The notes beneath the pieces were generated by a model. The model saw nothing but the letters and a program-made list of their open reading frames with translations. It had not been told where the DNA came from and did not search any database. A program made the position numbers and the translations under genes. A DNA stretch of 37,603 bases from Verrucomicrobia subdivision 3 bacterium UBA693 (GTDB lineage: Bacteria > Verrucomicrobiota > Verrucomicrobiia > Limisphaerales > UBA8199): contig DBMR01000043.1 of assembly GCA_002298785.1 (NCBI GenBank), forward strand, positions 1 through 37,603. The letters are read 5' to 3'. Shown piece by piece: positions 1-7,841 of the stretch. Every line of letters begins with the position of its first letter. Position 1 is the stretch's first letter.

Positions 1-8
1 TTTTATCC

Positions 9-47
9 GTGAGTCAACGGGGTGACGACTTTACCCCCACGGCTCAC
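9..47. other. Imperfect inverted repeat at window edge
   Basis: GTGAG (9-13) and GGGGT (19-23) pair with ACCCC (33-37) and CTCAC (43-47), so a hairpin can form. No T-run follows on the plus strand, so it is not a convincing terminator. Nothing else is recognisable in 1-182. Confidence 0.3.
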
Positions 48-182
48 AACACCGTTAATTGAAAAAAATCGTCGTAACATCATTTGGCTGAATCCAAAGA
101 GTTACCGCTCCAAATCAATCCGGTGCCCATTCCCGTTGCCCAATGCGGAGGTGGAAACTCCCTGAACAAAATCTCCGATCAC

Positions 183-458
183 ATGACAAAACAAATCACC
201 CGAGTCTGGAGCTTTGCCTCCGACTCCAATCCAAACGTCGAACACCAAACCCTGAAATACGCCGACGGGACCACCTCCTGCAATTGTAAAGGCTGGACCC
301 TTAGGCTGGCCGCTGATGGAACCCGGTCCTGTAAGCACTCAAGGGCTGTGGATACGGGAACGGCTGACCAAATCTGCAAGGCCACCCACAGCTATCTGAT
401 TGGCATCTTTGCTGGTGAATCCGATGCATGGCTTGGCTGGCGGTTCAACGAGAACTGA
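183..458 (+). CDS. Small SWIM zinc-finger-like protein
   Basis: This is a 91-residue protein. Its centre carries a CNCKGW segment followed about 13 residues later by RSCKH, which matches the CxC...CxH zinc-binding pattern of SWIM fingers. That fold binds zinc and usually nucleic acid or protein. Nothing else is present: there is no ATPase or nuclease domain, so it is a stand-alone finger of the kind often found on phages and plasmids (known of the family, not shown here). I chose the ATG at 183 because the more upstream TTG (84) gives a proline-rich extension that does not look coding. No clear Shine-Dalgarno precedes either start. It lies outside the repeat-bounded segment that begins at 644. 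The partner and exact role are unknown. Confidence 0.6.
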   Translation: MTKQITRVWSFASDSNPNVEHQTLKYADGTTSCNCKGWTLRLAADGTRSCKHSRAVDTGTADQICKATHSYLIGIFAGESDAWLGWRFNEN

Positions 459-643
459 ATCAGGGGAGAAAAGTTTGGATTGAGCCGAAGGTTATCGGGT
501 AAGCACATCGATCAAAACGGCTGGCTTTTCCGGAGAGGGATTTTGCCCTCGGTGAGCGAAAAACTGAAAGTCGTTATTCTTACTTTGATTCTTATTTTGC
601 CGCAAATTTCCTTCAAATCTGGGGATTTCTGAGGAATCTGAAG
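459..643. other. Intergenic, no gene seen
   Basis: No reading frame here has a start, codon pattern or motif that I can support. The stretch separates the SWIM gene from the first tRNA-fragment repeat and is AT-richer than its surroundings near 560-640. Confidence 0.5.
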
Positions 644-801
644 TTGGAGCGGGTGAAGGGAATCGAATCTACCACGGGGTTTCAGCGCCATGCATAAGTG
701 TGCAGTGCTGTGCAGCTTACAAAGGCTCAATTTTAAGCGACGCTGCACGACACTGCACCCAAGCGCACGAATTTTGGCATCACTTGGCACCAAAGTTCCG
801 A
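644..801. repeat. att-like repeat A: tRNA-Gly 3' fragment plus conserved arm
   Basis: Positions 644-667 match the 3' end, including CCA, of the intact tRNA-Gly gene at 27948-28021 (read on the minus strand). The match then stops, and the next ~130 bp are not tRNA. That flank is shared with repeat B (4465-4621) in the same orientation, with roughly four in five positions identical by eye. It contains iterated TGCAG/CTGCAC words in both orientations. A tRNA 3' end followed by iterated short motifs is what the distal attachment site of a tRNA-targeting integrative element looks like. The att interpretation is inference; the repeat is seen directly. Confidence 0.7.
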
Positions 802-905
802 GGCCTATCCAGGCGCAATTGCCCCATAATTGCCCTCCAGGGCCGGACGGATGGAAGCCACGTCGGCAGGAATGTTGAGGACATTTTCTTCCATTGGGGA
901 TGCGC

Positions 906-1997
906 TCAAACCTGGGGCATCCCATAACCGATGCTGTTGAGCGCGGCCCGGAAGGCCTTCTCTTTATCCAAGGGAACGACCAGAAAGCGTTCGCCGGTAC
1001 GTTGGCAGAGTCTTCCTGTTTGGGAATTCTGGGTGATCATTTCCGCGACCTGAGGCGTGGTGCACTCGATCAAAAGGGCGGTCCCTTTGCAGATGCAGGC
1101 GGCCCCACGCTTCTCCACGGCCGCAAGAAAGCCTTCAACGGACTCCGGCAGCGGTTGGGTATCGCCGGCGGCCAGGAAGGTGCGGAGTTACGCGATGCGA
1201 GCGCCTTTCTCCACGGACTTGATGGCCCTTCCCTCATGGAGCAGCCATAGCCCTGTGCCCCCAGGTTCGGCGAAACTCTCAAGGAGCAATTTCTGCTCGG
1301 GTGACAGATCGCCCTGGTCGATGCGGATCTGCCGGTTGGGCAACACTGTTAGGGAAACGGCGGGTGCTTCCTCGCCCGATTCGTAATGCTCCGCCCGGCC
1401 AAGAACAAATGCGCCGAGCGGGGTGAATCGAAAGTAACGCAGGCCGTCATACCGGCTGAGGAAAATCAGGTCATCCGTACCCCATTGCCCGTGAAAATCG
1501 CTGCGCGCGCCGACCGGATGCTCATACGCGATATCGATGACGCCAAGCGGCGCGGCGTATTCGAACAGCAAACAAAGTAGATAACGCTCTTGGAGGATAT
1601 TCCAGCCGCCGTATCCCTCGTAGCCGAGACTGCCGTATTGCGGGTCGCAAATGTACAACCCCCATGGATCGCGAGTCACCTCAAACTGAAAGCCGCCCGC
1701 CCGCATATAGCGAGAGAACTCCCCGACCTCGACCCACCGACCGACCGGGCAGTCTGCCAGCGCGGATTTAATGGTGAGGCGACGCTCTTCGGGAGACGTC
1801 AAGCCCTTGCGCCCTTTTCCTTTTTGGCCTTTGATCGTGTCGATGCGGCAGAATTCGTCGATGATCCCTCTTGTGACCCGGGCATTCCAAAGTTCGCGGA
1901 GGGCCTGCGCTGGCGGTGCTTCCAAGGCGGCGCGACCGGTCTTGGTCAGCTGGACCAAGATTGATCCTGAGCGGAAATTCTGGCATGCACAGCCAGG
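906..1997 (-). pseudogene. XPB/Ssl2-like helicase-associated C-terminal region, interrupted by one stop
   Basis: The frame is open from 1997 down to 906 except for a single TAA at 1188-1190. Both halves read as one protein: the part before the stop ends with a segment like VLPNRQIRIDQ...LSPEQKLLLESFAE, and the part after it continues LRTFLAAGDTQPLPESVEGF and then a CDD-like C-terminal domain. This resembles the Helicase_C_3 / XPB-Ssl2-like region of bacterial helicase-associated proteins (recognised by eye, not searched). The N-terminus has no good start: the frame begins right after a stop near 1998 and no helicase motor motifs are present, so the gene is also truncated at the 5' side. A residual product starting at TTG 1958 and ending at 1188 (256 residues) could still be made. 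The divergent CcbP-like gene starts immediately next to it, which suggests a junction there. Confidence 0.6.
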
Positions 1998-1999
1998 TT

Positions 2000-2338
2000 A
2001 TGTCGAAACATCAACCACACCATCGAAGACTGTCTGTTGCCAAACTGGAGGAGATGATCGAGGGGGCCACCGTGGACGCCTATGGGGAGTCCGAGCAAAC
2101 CGTGGGCTTTTTCACTCTTCTCGAGGAGCGGCTCAGATTGCCGTTCAAGACCAAGGTGCTGGGAGTGGAGGTCACGGTGGAGCGACTAGACATGACTGAT
2201 GACGAACAGATCGTTGCCGTGTGCTCACACGGCAAATCGCGGCAGTCTGTCCCGATCCTGGATTTAACTTTGCCCGAGCCTCCGCCCGATGGTGCCGAGT
2301 GGATCGAAGCATTTCGCCGCTGGGCACGCGGCCTATGA
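2000..2338 (+). CDS. CcbP-family calcium-binding-like protein
   Basis: This is a 112-residue acidic protein. The order is an N-terminal KLEEMIEGATVDAYGESEQ helix, then GFFTLLEERLRLPF, VLGVEVTVERLDM, an IVAVC...GK.RQ segment and a C-terminal DLTLPEPPPDGAEWIEAFRRW. This is the signature of the CcbP family (first described as a calcium-binding protein of cyanobacteria); most members are short uncharacterised proteins. ATG 1985 in the same frame is an alternative start, but 2000 is closer to the usual N-terminus. The stop overlaps the next ATG by four bases (ATGA), indicating translational coupling. It is likely cytoplasmic. Its role in an AbiE-bearing segment is unknown. Confidence 0.65.
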   Translation: MSKHQPHHRRLSVAKLEEMIEGATVDAYGESEQTVGFFTLLEERLRLPFKTKVLGVEVTVERLDMTDDEQIVAVCSHGKSRQSVPILDLTLPEPPPDGAEWIEAFRRWARGL

Positions 2339-2613
2339 CCATGGGACGGAAACTCATCCAAATCGCTCGTGGCAAGCTCCGCGCCGCGGTTCGCAAGCTC
2401 GCGAAGAAGTATTTTGATCTGAAACGACTGCGCCCGGACGCGGAGCCCGCGACAAGACCTGGCTTGCTCATGGACGTGAAGCGTTTTGAGAAGGCGAGTT
2501 TGGCCAACAGTATCACGAGTCTTTCTGCGTCAATTCCAAGAACTGTTCGCAAAAGTCCGCTGGAACCACTGCATGGATTGCCTAGTAACTGCGACTCCTC
2601 GATCGCTGCGTGA
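2335..2613 (+). CDS. Small basic protein, ATGA-coupled to CcbP-like gene
   Basis: This 92-codon frame begins inside the stop of the upstream gene (ATGA at 2335-2338). The first ~60 residues are strongly basic and helical-looking (GRKLIQIARGKLRAAVRKLAKKYF). The C-terminal third is low in hydrophobic pattern and may be junk read-through into decayed sequence. I do not recognise a family. Coupling supports translation, but length and composition do not prove a real gene. It runs convergently towards the end of abiEii with about 75 bp between. Confidence 0.35.
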   Translation: MTMGRKLIQIARGKLRAAVRKLAKKYFDLKRLRPDAEPATRPGLLMDVKRFEKASLANSITSLSASIPRTVRKSPLEPLHGLPSNCDSSIAA

Positions 2614-2687
2614 TCAGCGCAAGGATGGTTAATCCAGCGGTCGTGTCCATTGCACCTGGAAAACGTCTGGCTGACCAATGGGCCAGA

Positions 2688-3536
2688 TCACCGCGCTGGT
2701 AGCAGGCTGAGTAGTCGCCTCTTTACGTAATCGCCCGCCTCCCGCGGATCGTAAACTAACCCCGCGCGGAGCAAGGGTTCCATATCCGAACAAAAGCCAC
2801 CGTCCGCAAGGTGAGCTTCGAGGCGTTCCATGAACTCGGCGCGGCCAGCGGTGTTGCCCTCCTGTCGCAGGTAATGCTGAAAAGACTGAATCACCGCAGC
2901 CGGATCCACCCGTGGTTTGGCCTTCGTCAGCGCCCAATAGAGATCAAACAAATCGCGTCCTCGCTTTCGCTGGAACAACGCCCGCAGCTTGGTCCCCAGC
3001 ATTTCGTGGATGTCATATCCGTTGATCTTCGCACGTTGGGGCGCATCACGGAACGAGAATTCGAAGGGAATCTCGATGATCGGACGATGCGGGCGTCGTT
3101 CCGTCACATTCGCTTCCACCACGATTTCCACATTCAGACCCTGCTCGATCACTGAAGGCACGGAATACGTCATCCGCAATACCCGAGAGGGCTTGACGGC
3201 ATTACGTATAGCCAGACTGAGCGCACCCCAGGCCGAGTTTGTCGGATTTCCCAATGCCTCGCGCAAAACCCGTTTCAAGGCCTTCCGGATATGGGCTTCG
3301 GGGCGTGCGCCAAATACGACCAGGTCAATGTCTTCGCTATATCGGCATGGAGGAGCCAGATAGACCTTGTGCAGCAGGGTGCCGCCGCGCATGGCGATCT
3401 GGCTCCGCAGGAAAGCATCATTGAATAAAGCTACCATGGCGCGACAAAGAAGCAGGTCCTGCTCAATCTGGCGTTGGCTGGGCCATGGAACCGCAGTCTG
3501 GTGAGCCAGGACGTCCCGGCGTGTGAGTGGTGTCAT
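2688..3536 (-). CDS. abiEii: AbiEii/AbiGii-family nucleotidyltransferase toxin
   Basis: This is a 282-residue toxin of the AbiE type IV toxin-antitoxin / abortive-infection system. The nucleotidyltransferase core is clear: GGTLLHK at residues 51-57 and RYSEDIDL at 65-72, the DNA-polymerase-beta-like motif whose two aspartates bind metal. A later KINGYDIHEMLGTKLRALFQRKRGRDLFDLYW segment (about residue 210) matches the conserved second half, with the catalytic lysine and the RGRDLFD box. All key residues are present, so it should be active. Family members transfer nucleotides (GTP-preferring in AbiEii of Streptococcus; onto tRNA acceptor stems in the related MenT toxins). The start at 3536 overlaps the abiEi stop as ATGA. 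A longer frame to 3650 lies inside abiEi and is rejected. Confidence 0.9.
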   Translation of the reverse strand: MTPLTRRDVLAHQTAVPWPSQRQIEQDLLLCRAMVALFNDAFLRSQIAMRGGTLLHKVYLAPPCRYSEDIDLVVFGARPEAHIRKALKRVLREALGNPTNSAWGALSLAIRNAVKPSRVLRMTYSVPSVIEQGLNVEIVVEANVTERRPHRPIIEIPFEFSFRDAPQRAKINGYDIHEMLGTKLRALFQRKRGRDLFDLYWALTKAKPRVDPAAVIQSFQHYLRQEGNTAGRAEFMERLEAHLADGGFCSDMEPLLRAGLVYDPREAGDYVKRRLLSLLPAR

Positions 3537-4372
3537 GTTCCCGGAATTCTTGCGTTTCGGCGGATTCGCCAGCGCTGGACTAGATCGCCGGTTGCACTTC
3601 CCGGCTGTGATAACGAGAGCGGAACAACATCCAAACGTGCTGGCAGCCATTCCTGAACTGCATTGGCTAGTTCGGTCTGGCCCTCATTTTCGAGTAGGTA
3701 GCCCAAACGCTGCGCAGTTGCTACCTCCGCCTCGGCTTTCAACACCGCTTTAAGATCGGGAAGACGTACGAGCGCAATTAGTGGAGCAAGCGTTTCTACC
3801 GCTCGCTCTATTCCGCCCAGGCGTGCCGCGTATCGAATCAAATCAAATGCCGTGGCCGCGGGAGTGCTGACCCGAAGGGGGGCGAACGCTTTCCCCAATG
3901 GTTGAGTTGGCGTTCTGGTTACCGCCCCTTTGACGAAGAAGCGAACCCGAATACGGCCCACTTGAATCTCCCTGCGGGGAGTATCCGTCACCACCTGCGT
4001 TACCTGGAGCGCCTGGGGAGCGAAGCCATACGTCTCGGCCGCGGACTGCAGGCCCAGGTAATACGGGTGCCCCAGCCACTCGAAATAGTCGTCGAGCCAC
4101 CACGCAGGCGGAGGCGCTCCTATCGCTCGGTGTTCTGGGGCAACTATCAGGAAGAACTGATGCACGCGAGTGACCCTGGTCACCTGCTCGCCCAACCGCA
4201 GCAACTGGTTCTTGGCTGCGATGACGGAAAGCCCGGTTTCTTGGACGAGCGCACTAAGTGGGAACGCCGCACGGCCACTGCCTAGCTGGTCATTAATGAA
4301 CCGAGCGGCGGCTCCATCCAAGCGGTGTTGTCGCGGGCGCTGCCTCACGTTTTCGTTAGCAATATGTAGCAA
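3533..4372 (-). CDS. abiEi: AbiEi-family antitoxin / autorepressor
   Basis: The protein has up to 279 residues. Its N-terminal winged-helix part (about 20-75, with ALVQETGLSVIAAKNQLLRL) is followed by the AbiEi core PPPAWWLDDYFEWLG.PYYLGLQSAAETYGFAPQALQ and the VSTPAATAFDLIRY box. Antitoxins of this family neutralise AbiEii without a stable complex and repress their own promoter. The frame has no internal methionine; the possible starts are TTG 4372 or GTG 4348. GTG 4348 is plausible because the TTG lies inside a perfect inverted repeat (4360-4388) that looks like the operator. The antitoxin comes first and overlaps the toxin by four bases, the standard AbiE order. Confidence 0.88.
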   Translation of the reverse strand: MLHIANENVRQRPRQHRLDGAAARFINDQLGSGRAAFPLSALVQETGLSVIAAKNQLLRLGEQVTRVTRVHQFFLIVAPEHRAIGAPPPAWWLDDYFEWLGHPYYLGLQSAAETYGFAPQALQVTQVVTDTPRREIQVGRIRVRFFVKGAVTRTPTQPLGKAFAPLRVSTPAATAFDLIRYAARLGGIERAVETLAPLIALVRLPDLKAVLKAEAEVATAQRLGYLLENEGQTELANAVQEWLPARLDVVPLSLSQPGSATGDLVQRWRIRRNARIPGT

Positions 4373-4388
4373 TTTTCACTTCATATTG
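4360..4388. promoter_or_regulatory. Inverted repeat, candidate AbiEi operator
   Basis: CAATATG (4360-4366) and CATATTG (4382-4388) form a perfect 7+7 inverted repeat with a 15-base spacer, in an AT-rich stretch just upstream of abiEi. ATTGCTA also occurs twice as a direct repeat inside it. AbiEi proteins are known to bind inverted repeats at their own promoter; assignment here is by position. A weak -10 like TATATT (minus strand) lies just upstream. Confidence 0.45.
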
Positions 4389-4464
4389 CAAACCAAATAT
4401 AAAAGAACGTTAGCACACCCGCAGACACTCGGTTGGGATTTGTAAGTCGCTGGTTACGAAAATA

Positions 4465-4621
4465 TTGGAGCGGGTGAAGGGAATCGAACCTACCGCGTAT
4501 TTTCAGCGCCGTGCATAAGTGTGCAGTGGAGTGCAGCTTACAAAGGCACGATTTTTCATCGAACTGCACGGAACTGCACCCAACTGCAAGGATTTTGGCA
4601 CCAGTTGTCATCAAATCCCGA
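4465..4621. repeat. att-like repeat B: tRNA-Gly 3' fragment plus conserved arm
   Basis: The first 26 bases (4465-4490) equal the 3' end of the intact tRNA gene; the identity extends four more bases outside it. After that comes non-tRNA sequence homologous to repeat A, including the words GTGCATAAGTGTGCAGTG and GTGCAGCTTACAAAGG, then inverted CTGCAC words. It is in direct orientation to repeat A and to the intact tRNA. Inferred role: the distal attachment site of the large island and, at the same time, the proximal one of the small AbiE segment. Confidence 0.7.
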
Positions 4622-5299
4622 CGCTCAGAATTGTCAGTTGTGCCCTGAATCACCTGTCCTCTGGCGTTACATGCTTTCCGATATTCACCGGGAAAGGGAT
4701 TTGTTGAACGGACTTGCCCGCGCCTCCTCAATGGGATTCCTCTGCTGAGAACAACCTGCGGTTTCAGCTTGAAGGCCAACGGGAAGAGCTCGTGGAGGAT
4801 CTTAAGACCGTGTCCCGCAGCTTTGTTGTCTGCCGCTCCTAATCAGAAGTCCCGAAGAATTCCAGATCGATCCCGCAAGACCACCCAAGCGATGCAGCTT
4901 ATAGAATGCCCCTACACAAATGGAAATCTTTCGGAAAGTGGTTGAGGCCAACGGTGAAGGCCTCTGCTGGCTACTAATGTGAGCCGGCTGTTGTTGCGCA
5001 ATCAGGTCCCCTTAAAGGCTCGCGGCTTGCGGCTCAAGTTAACCAAGCTTCTGGCATTTTATCAGAAACCCGCAGCTTCAAATCGCACCACTTAGACCAG
5101 CCCGCAAGAATCGCGCTGCGAGGCCAAAGAACTCTGGTTAACAACGACAAACGAAATGAACGGCGAGACTGTGGTTGCACAGAATTGGAATCTCATTCCC
5201 TTGTTTTTCTTCTATTACAGTTGTTTTGCAGCGAGACTCGACTGCACAAGCGAGTGGCGATCGGCACTTGGCTAAAAGTGACGCCGACCGGTCGAGCTC
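4622..5299. other. Gene-poor gap, possibly decayed
   Basis: I see no convincing gene in these ~680 bases. Reading frames are short and stop-rich; the only peptide-like stretch is about 20 codons from ATG 4920 (MEIFRKVVEANGEGLCW). The stretch may be decayed coding sequence of the inferred island end. No terminator with a T-run was found for the leftward regulator gene, which ends at 5300. Confidence 0.4.
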
Positions 5300-7660
5300 T
5301 CAGTGTGCCGTTGGGCGCTGGATGCCCATCTTCTTCATTCGCCAGTACAGCGTGCCGGGGTTGATTCCCAGTTTGCTCGCCGCGCCGTCCTGGCCTTTGA
5401 TCTTCCAGCCGGTCGCCTGGCAGACGCGGAAGATATGTGCCCGCTCGCGCTCTTGCAGCGTGTCGATATCTCCGGTATTAGCGGCGGCGTCGTGAGCCTG
5501 GTGCTTGTGCGCTAGTGGTGGGGAAACTGAACCCAACTGGACGGCGCGTGGTTGAATCGAGCTTCCGGGAAATAGAATGATCGCGCGCTCGATGACGTTT
5601 TCCAGCTCGCGCACGTTTCCTGGCCAGTCATAAGCGGTCAACCGGTCCAGAATTTCGCCGGAGATCCGATCGATATTGCGTCCGAGTTGGCGGGCTTTCC
5701 GTGTCACCAGGTAGGCCGCGAGCAGCGGGATATCTTCCCGCCGTTCGCGCAGCGGCGGCAGGTGAATGGGAAAAACGGACAGGCGATGGTAAAGGTCGCT
5801 GCGAAAGCGACCCTCCCGCACGGCCTGTTCCAAGTCACGGTTGCTGGCGGCGATGACGCGCGCACTGGTCCTGAGCGGCCGGCCTCCGCCGACGCGCTCA
5901 AACTCGCCGGACTGGAGCACACGCAGCATTTTGGCCTGAGTTTCGAGCGGCAACTCGCCGACTTCATCCAGGAAGAGCGTGCCGCCGTCGGCTTGCTCGA
6001 ACCGGCCGACGCGGCGGGATGTGGCTCCCGTGAAGGCGCCCTTTTCGTGACCGAACAATTCGCTTTCCACCAGGGTCGCCGGCAAGGCGGCGCAATTGAC
6101 GGCCACAAACAACCGCTTGTGCCGGTCGCTGCGCTGGTGGATTGCGCGCGCCACGAGTTCCTTGCCCGTGCCGGTCTCGCCGCTGATCAGCACGGTTGAG
6201 GAGGTGGCACTGACGAGTTCCATTTGTTCGAGCACGCGGTTGAGTGGGGCGCTTCGACCAATGATCTCCCCGTGCTCGGCACCCCGATCAATCTCTTCCC
6301 GGAGAAACAGGTTCTCGTTCTGGAGGCGCGCTTTCAACCGCCGAAGTTCTTCCAGCGATTGGCGCAGCGCTTCCTCCGTTTCCTTTTGCTCGGTGATGTC
6401 CCTGGTATCGCAGAGCCAATGGACGTGCTTCCCGTCGAGTTGTTCGATGCTGATGGCGCTGGCCTGCAACCAAAGCCAGCCGCCGCGTCCGTTTGATAGC
6501 CGATAAACCATCCCGAAGGGTTCACCCGTTGCCAGCGAGCGTTCCACTTTCTGCTGATAGGACCTGACGTCATCCGGATGAATCAGGTGCATAAATTTTT
6601 CCATGTCCTGTGGAATGGAACCTGGCGCCAGCCCCATCTTTGATTCGGGTGAATCTCCGAAAAGGCGTTGTTCTATCCCGTCCTCTGTCACGCGAACTTC
6701 GCCTAGGACGGAGAAGGAGTTCGCAGCCAGCTTCCACAGCCTATCTTGCTCGGACTTGAGCTCAGTGCGGGAAGCCTCCAGGCTCTGCTGCGACTGGCGC
6801 AGCGCCGCTTCACCCTGTTTGCGCTCGCTTATGTCGCGCACGATGGCCCACATCCCTGTAGGCAGGCCAGATTCATCACGAATCAGGTAAGTGCGCAGTT
6901 CTACCGGAAGCACTGTCCCGTCCTTCTTCCGATATTCCTTTTCGTAGACCTTCGAAAAACCAATGCGCAGGACCTGGTTTTGAATAATGTCAGCCTCAAA
7001 TGAGTGCCAGCATTCGGGTGTTAGATCCATGTAGGTCAACTCGATCAGTTCCGCCTCTGAATAGCCTAACAACTCGCGATACATCGAATTGGATTCCTGA
7101 ATCCGTCCCGCCATATCGACCACGACGAAAGCGTCCATCATGCTTTCATATAACCTGCGGAATTTGCGCTCGGATTTCTCCAGGACTACCTGCTCCTGCC
7201 TTTGCTGTGTGATATCGCGGTTCGTGAAGACCCAGCCGACAGGTTTGCCTTCCTGGACTTCCACAGAGACAGCACGTCCTTCGATCCACCGCCAACCTCC
7301 TTGGCCGTCGGTCAGGCGATAGTTCATATCGAACGGTTCGCCCGTCGTCTTCGAACGTTGCACCGCCTGCTGAGCAGCTTGGCGGTCGTCGGGGTGCAAC
7401 ATTTCCAATTCGGCCTCGATGGTCTTGGGATAACTGCCTGGAGACAAGCCGAGTCTCGGCTCCGGAGGGAGGTCGCCAATAACCTTGAGGTCAATGCCGC
7501 TGCTGGTAACACGCGCCTCACCGAGCACAATGAAGGGGTTAGAGGCCAGCTTCCAGAGCTTGTCGTGTTCTGACTGCAGTATGGCGCAGTCATCTCTATA
7601 CTTGCACGTTGAAGAGTCGAATTTCTCCCCCCTTCTTTCCTGTGGCGTGTTTGAAGTCAT
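5300..7660 (-). CDS. PAS-PAS-PAS sigma-54-dependent transcriptional activator
   Basis: This is a 786-residue enhancer-binding protein. Three PAS/PAC units lie at about 40-155, 165-285 and 305-425; the first and third are similar to each other (VLGE.RVT...GDxPE...GLxPGS...HPDD) and look like a duplication. The AAA+ domain follows a short coiled segment: Walker A GETGTGKE near 492, the sigma-54-contacting GAFTGA near 539, Walker B GGTLFLDEVGEL near 558, and the arginine-finger segment FRSDLYHRLSVFPI. A Fis-type helix-turn-helix ends the protein (KLGINPGTLYWRMKKMGI). There is no receiver domain, so input is presumably a small molecule or redox signal sensed by PAS. All catalytic parts are intact. 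It is divergent from the gene series that begins at 7842, and a -24/-12 promoter lies between, so that series is its likely target. Confidence 0.92.
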   Translation of the reverse strand: MTSNTPQERRGEKFDSSTCKYRDDCAILQSEHDKLWKLASNPFIVLGEARVTSSGIDLKVIGDLPPEPRLGLSPGSYPKTIEAELEMLHPDDRQAAQQAVQRSKTTGEPFDMNYRLTDGQGGWRWIEGRAVSVEVQEGKPVGWVFTNRDITQQRQEQVVLEKSERKFRRLYESMMDAFVVVDMAGRIQESNSMYRELLGYSEAELIELTYMDLTPECWHSFEADIIQNQVLRIGFSKVYEKEYRKKDGTVLPVELRTYLIRDESGLPTGMWAIVRDISERKQGEAALRQSQQSLEASRTELKSEQDRLWKLAANSFSVLGEVRVTEDGIEQRLFGDSPESKMGLAPGSIPQDMEKFMHLIHPDDVRSYQQKVERSLATGEPFGMVYRLSNGRGGWLWLQASAISIEQLDGKHVHWLCDTRDITEQKETEEALRQSLEELRRLKARLQNENLFLREEIDRGAEHGEIIGRSAPLNRVLEQMELVSATSSTVLISGETGTGKELVARAIHQRSDRHKRLFVAVNCAALPATLVESELFGHEKGAFTGATSRRVGRFEQADGGTLFLDEVGELPLETQAKMLRVLQSGEFERVGGGRPLRTSARVIAASNRDLEQAVREGRFRSDLYHRLSVFPIHLPPLRERREDIPLLAAYLVTRKARQLGRNIDRISGEILDRLTAYDWPGNVRELENVIERAIILFPGSSIQPRAVQLGSVSPPLAHKHQAHDAAANTGDIDTLQERERAHIFRVCQATGWKIKGQDGAASKLGINPGTLYWRMKKMGIQRPTAH

Positions 7661-7669
7661 AAAGCTCCA

Positions 7670-7795
7670 GGTTGGAATACCAACTCGGTTGGCTAATTAA
7701 CTCAAAAAAGGTTGGTTTGTAAAACTAATAATCGCGGATGTGCATCCCATGCAAATCAGGTGAGGTTTTTTACCCGCTGATTGTCAACCGGTTGG
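7670..7795. promoter_or_regulatory. Repeated GGTTGG elements, candidate activator binding sites
   Basis: GGTTGG occurs at 7670-7675, 7687-7692, 7710-7715 and 7790-7795. The first forms an inverted repeat with CCAAC at 7680-7684 (GTTGG-N4-CCAAC), and the last lies in the perfect palindrome CAACCGGTTG (7785-7794). They sit about 55-180 bp upstream of the predicted start of transcription at ~7850, where sigma-54 activators normally bind. Binding by the adjacent PAS regulator is inference. Confidence 0.45.
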
Positions 7796-7823
7796 AACCC
7801 ATAAGCCCTCACTCCTCCAGTCC

Positions 7824-7839
7824 TGGCACACCATCTGCA
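7824..7839 (+). promoter_or_regulatory. Sigma-54 (-24/-12) promoter candidate
   Basis: TGGCAC-N5-CTGCA: the GG and GC doublets are exactly 12 bases apart (start to start) as in the consensus TGGCAC-N5-TTGCA, with one mismatch. Transcription would start near 7850. It drives rightward, away from the sigma-54 activator gene. Confidence 0.6.
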
Positions 7840-7841
7840 AT

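Larger units (their letters stand above)
644..4490. mobile_element. Putative small defence island (AbiE) between tRNA-fragment repeats
   Basis: The segment is bounded by two direct repeats that both begin with the tRNA-Gly(CCC) 3' end. Inside are a decayed helicase-like gene, a CcbP-like gene, a coupled small ORF and the AbiEi/AbiEii operon. No integrase gene is present, so if it was mobile it would have depended on an enzyme from elsewhere or has lost its own. Cargo of toxin-antitoxin type is typical of such islets. The boundaries are visible; past mobility is inferred. Confidence 0.45.
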
